A DNA stretch of 64,000 nt, taken from assembly GCA_907163375.1 (NCBI GenBank), contig CAJQUW010007916.1, positions 62,001-126,000 on the forward strand. The letters run 5' to 3'. The translations under genes and the position numbers were made by a program. The DNA is from Prostheceraeus crozeri (lineage: Eukaryota > Platyhelminthes > Polycladida > Euryleptidae). Position 1 is the first letter of the stretch; the number at the start of each line of letters is the position of its first letter. Shown here piece by piece: positions 56,132-64,000 of this stretch. The notes under the pieces were generated by a model. It did not search any database. It was not told the origin of the DNA and saw only the letters and a list, made by a program, of their open reading frames with translations.

Positions 56132-57090
56132 TACAATGGATAGATATTGTAAATGGGGAACCTCCTTTACCTTCGTAGACAGAGAATTGTGCTTACCAAG
56201 CATCGCGGCTGCACCATCGCAAGCCAGTCCAACATGTTTGCCAATATCGAGTTCATAGACAGAAGCAACAGAGTTTCAATATTTAAAGAGATTCACCGCT
56301 GTACCACCATCAGCATCTACACGACGTATGTCTAGAAATTTGTTTATCACTTTTCCTTCGCGAATGTAGCGAACGAAGGTTATATACTGCTGGTGATTCG
56401 TAATGTCAGTACTTTCATCAACCATGCTAGCCCAACATGGACTGCTCGAAGTCGGCGGATATCTCATCACGAGGGTGTCAGCAATGAGTGAGATCATATT
56501 CACTCATTGATGTGGAGCTTGTATGATGAAATCGCGCAGGAGACTTGTTTCGTCCAACCTTGTCGACGAGTCTTTGAAGAGACGGGCAGTTTGCGGTTAG
56601 CGATCTCCTCCTTCACTAGCCAATATATTGTTTGAATACGTTCTGATGCCGTTGTCAATTTAGGTTTCTGTCGTTCAACCAGCATTGCTGCAAACACAGA
56701 CGACGATTTTAGCCGTTCACGTTCGACTGCTTCTTTGTGACGATTGGTTTTTAGATGATCTTCGAGTAGGCCACTTTTTTAGGATACGCTGGATGCCGAC
56801 TGAATTGCCAGGCCGTATTACCTAGGCCTTTCATGTCGTGGGGCTTGCACAAAGTGCAGAAGACACCACCGTCGTCAGTCATAGTGAAGTTCGGAATTCC
56901 AAATTCTATATTAGGACCACAAATCGCAATCCACTTTCGCACCTTCGATGCCTGACTAGACACAGAAGAACACAAACGTGAAATTGATGGAGTCGATGCT
57001 GTAGCAGTTATAGCCGGTGATGGCCCCGTCGTAACAGACGAACTCGAAACTGGTGTTGACGTGGTTGGCGCAAAAGAAAGTCGCAACTGT
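56132..57090 (-). pseudogene. 5' half of a hAT-like gene, interrupted by the element
   Basis: Minus-strand frames at 57,086-56,751, 56,697-56,500, 56,503-56,276 and 56,275-56,132 together resemble the N-terminal half of ZNF862/KIAA1586-type hAT proteins. There is a Ser/Thr-rich start, a zinc-finger-like GVFCTLCKPHDMKG with HPAYP, MVDESTDITNHQQY (the conserved first acidic motif) and GLACDGAAAMLGKHN (second catalytic region). It then runs into the element end just before the His segment, which is found at 11,990 on the other side. No ATG is visible at the start. Several frame changes are present. Confidence 0.75.
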
Positions 57091-57137
57091 TTTTGTTTTA
57101 GCAGAGCAGTAGTGAAAACTGTGCCCTACTTGCGAGG

Positions 57138-57252
57138 GATAGGTACATGGATAGGTACATGTAAAATTTAGTGTTATCAATAGGTACATGTATAATTCAG
57201 TGTTATGAATAGGAACATGTATGACATCTGTTTTACTGGATAGGTACATGTG
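57138..57252. repeat. Tandem ATAGGTACATG repeat
   Basis: Five copies of (G)ATAGGTACATG, some separated by a ~23-base TAAAATTTAGTGTTATCAA-type spacer, giving a period of about 34. Confidence 0.85.
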
Positions 57253-57604
57253 TTCGGTACACTCGGTTGAGTACACTGTGTTTCGGAACGTCTATGAGCG
57301 AACTTATGTGGTTTGGTTCTGAGTACTTCGGTACGTACCGATAGACGTCCGTTGTTTGATTTTGAATGGGTTTGCTCAATTGCGACTATTGTGACTATTG
57401 AAACCATTGTAATCAAGATGACACATTGATTTTCCTTTTACGTAGACAAACTAAGCTATAAATATGAGATAGTTGTTTGATACATACATAATCGAAGACT
57501 AGTATCCCAACGTCGGTGAGGTTTCGAGCAAAGAGACCTTGATATTCGTTCAAAGCTATAAGAAACTGTAACAAATCTTCAGTGAAAATAACAACGCTGG
57601 TGAT
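57253..57604. other. No recognised gene
   Basis: Ordinary-composition sequence between the tandem repeat and the T-rich tract. Confidence 0.4.

Positions 57605-64000
<6,396 letters not shown>

Overview
The window is animal nuclear DNA, most likely from an invertebrate. It is AT-rich and intron-bearing, has no operons, and is almost entirely transposable elements and one family of large virus-like elements. The transposon set (Penelope-like elements with GIY-YIG ends, a CR1/L2-type LINE, PIF/Harbinger elements with a Myb partner, mariner-type elements with long inverted repeats, hAT-like pseudogenes, short MITEs) fits many invertebrates and does not identify a phylum. No clear single-copy host gene was recognised.

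The main object is an inverted-repeat-bounded element at about 12,002-56,131. Its outer ends are the same sequence in opposite orientation. Its left arm (12,002-16,200) is matched on the right by two blocks, 27,950-29,681 and 54,425-56,131. In a second copy (1-4,628) these two blocks are contiguous, so the right arm here was split by about 24.7 kb of later DNA (29,682-54,424). Without that insertion and a LINE at 16,251-19,190 the element is about 16.4 kb, a size typical of Polinton/Maverick or adintovirus-like elements. Its interior carries a broken protein-primed family-B DNA polymerase gene with zinc fingers and spliced 5' exons (22,126-26,869, minus), an intact TATA-binding-protein-like ORF (20,349-20,873, plus), duplicated TGAGTCAGC plus CTATTTATAG boxes, and an ORF on the opposite strand that resembles the N-terminal region of the same polymerase family (27,436-27,861; intact copy at 1,401-1,853). 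I did not recognise a capsid, packaging ATPase or integrase gene.

The element appears to sit inside a hAT-like gene. The minus-strand 5' half of that gene (57,090-56,132) runs into the right end, and the 3' half (12,001-10,749) leaves the left end at the matching part of the protein.

Layout: 1-4,628 right arm of a second copy, whose polymerase would lie off the left edge; 4,716-10,748 hAT-like, LINE-endonuclease and Harbinger remnants, a tRNA-like SINE head and two MITEs; 10,749-12,001 hAT 3' half; 12,002-16,200 left arm; 16,251-19,190 LINE; 19,191-26,869 TBP-like gene, control repeats and polymerase; 26,054-29,681 inner right arm; 29,682-54,424 inserted transposon-rich DNA; 54,425-56,131 outer right arm; 56,132-57,090 hAT 5' half; 57,605-64,000 T-rich sequence ending in about 5.9 kb of nearly pure T, probably an assembly or basecalling artefact.
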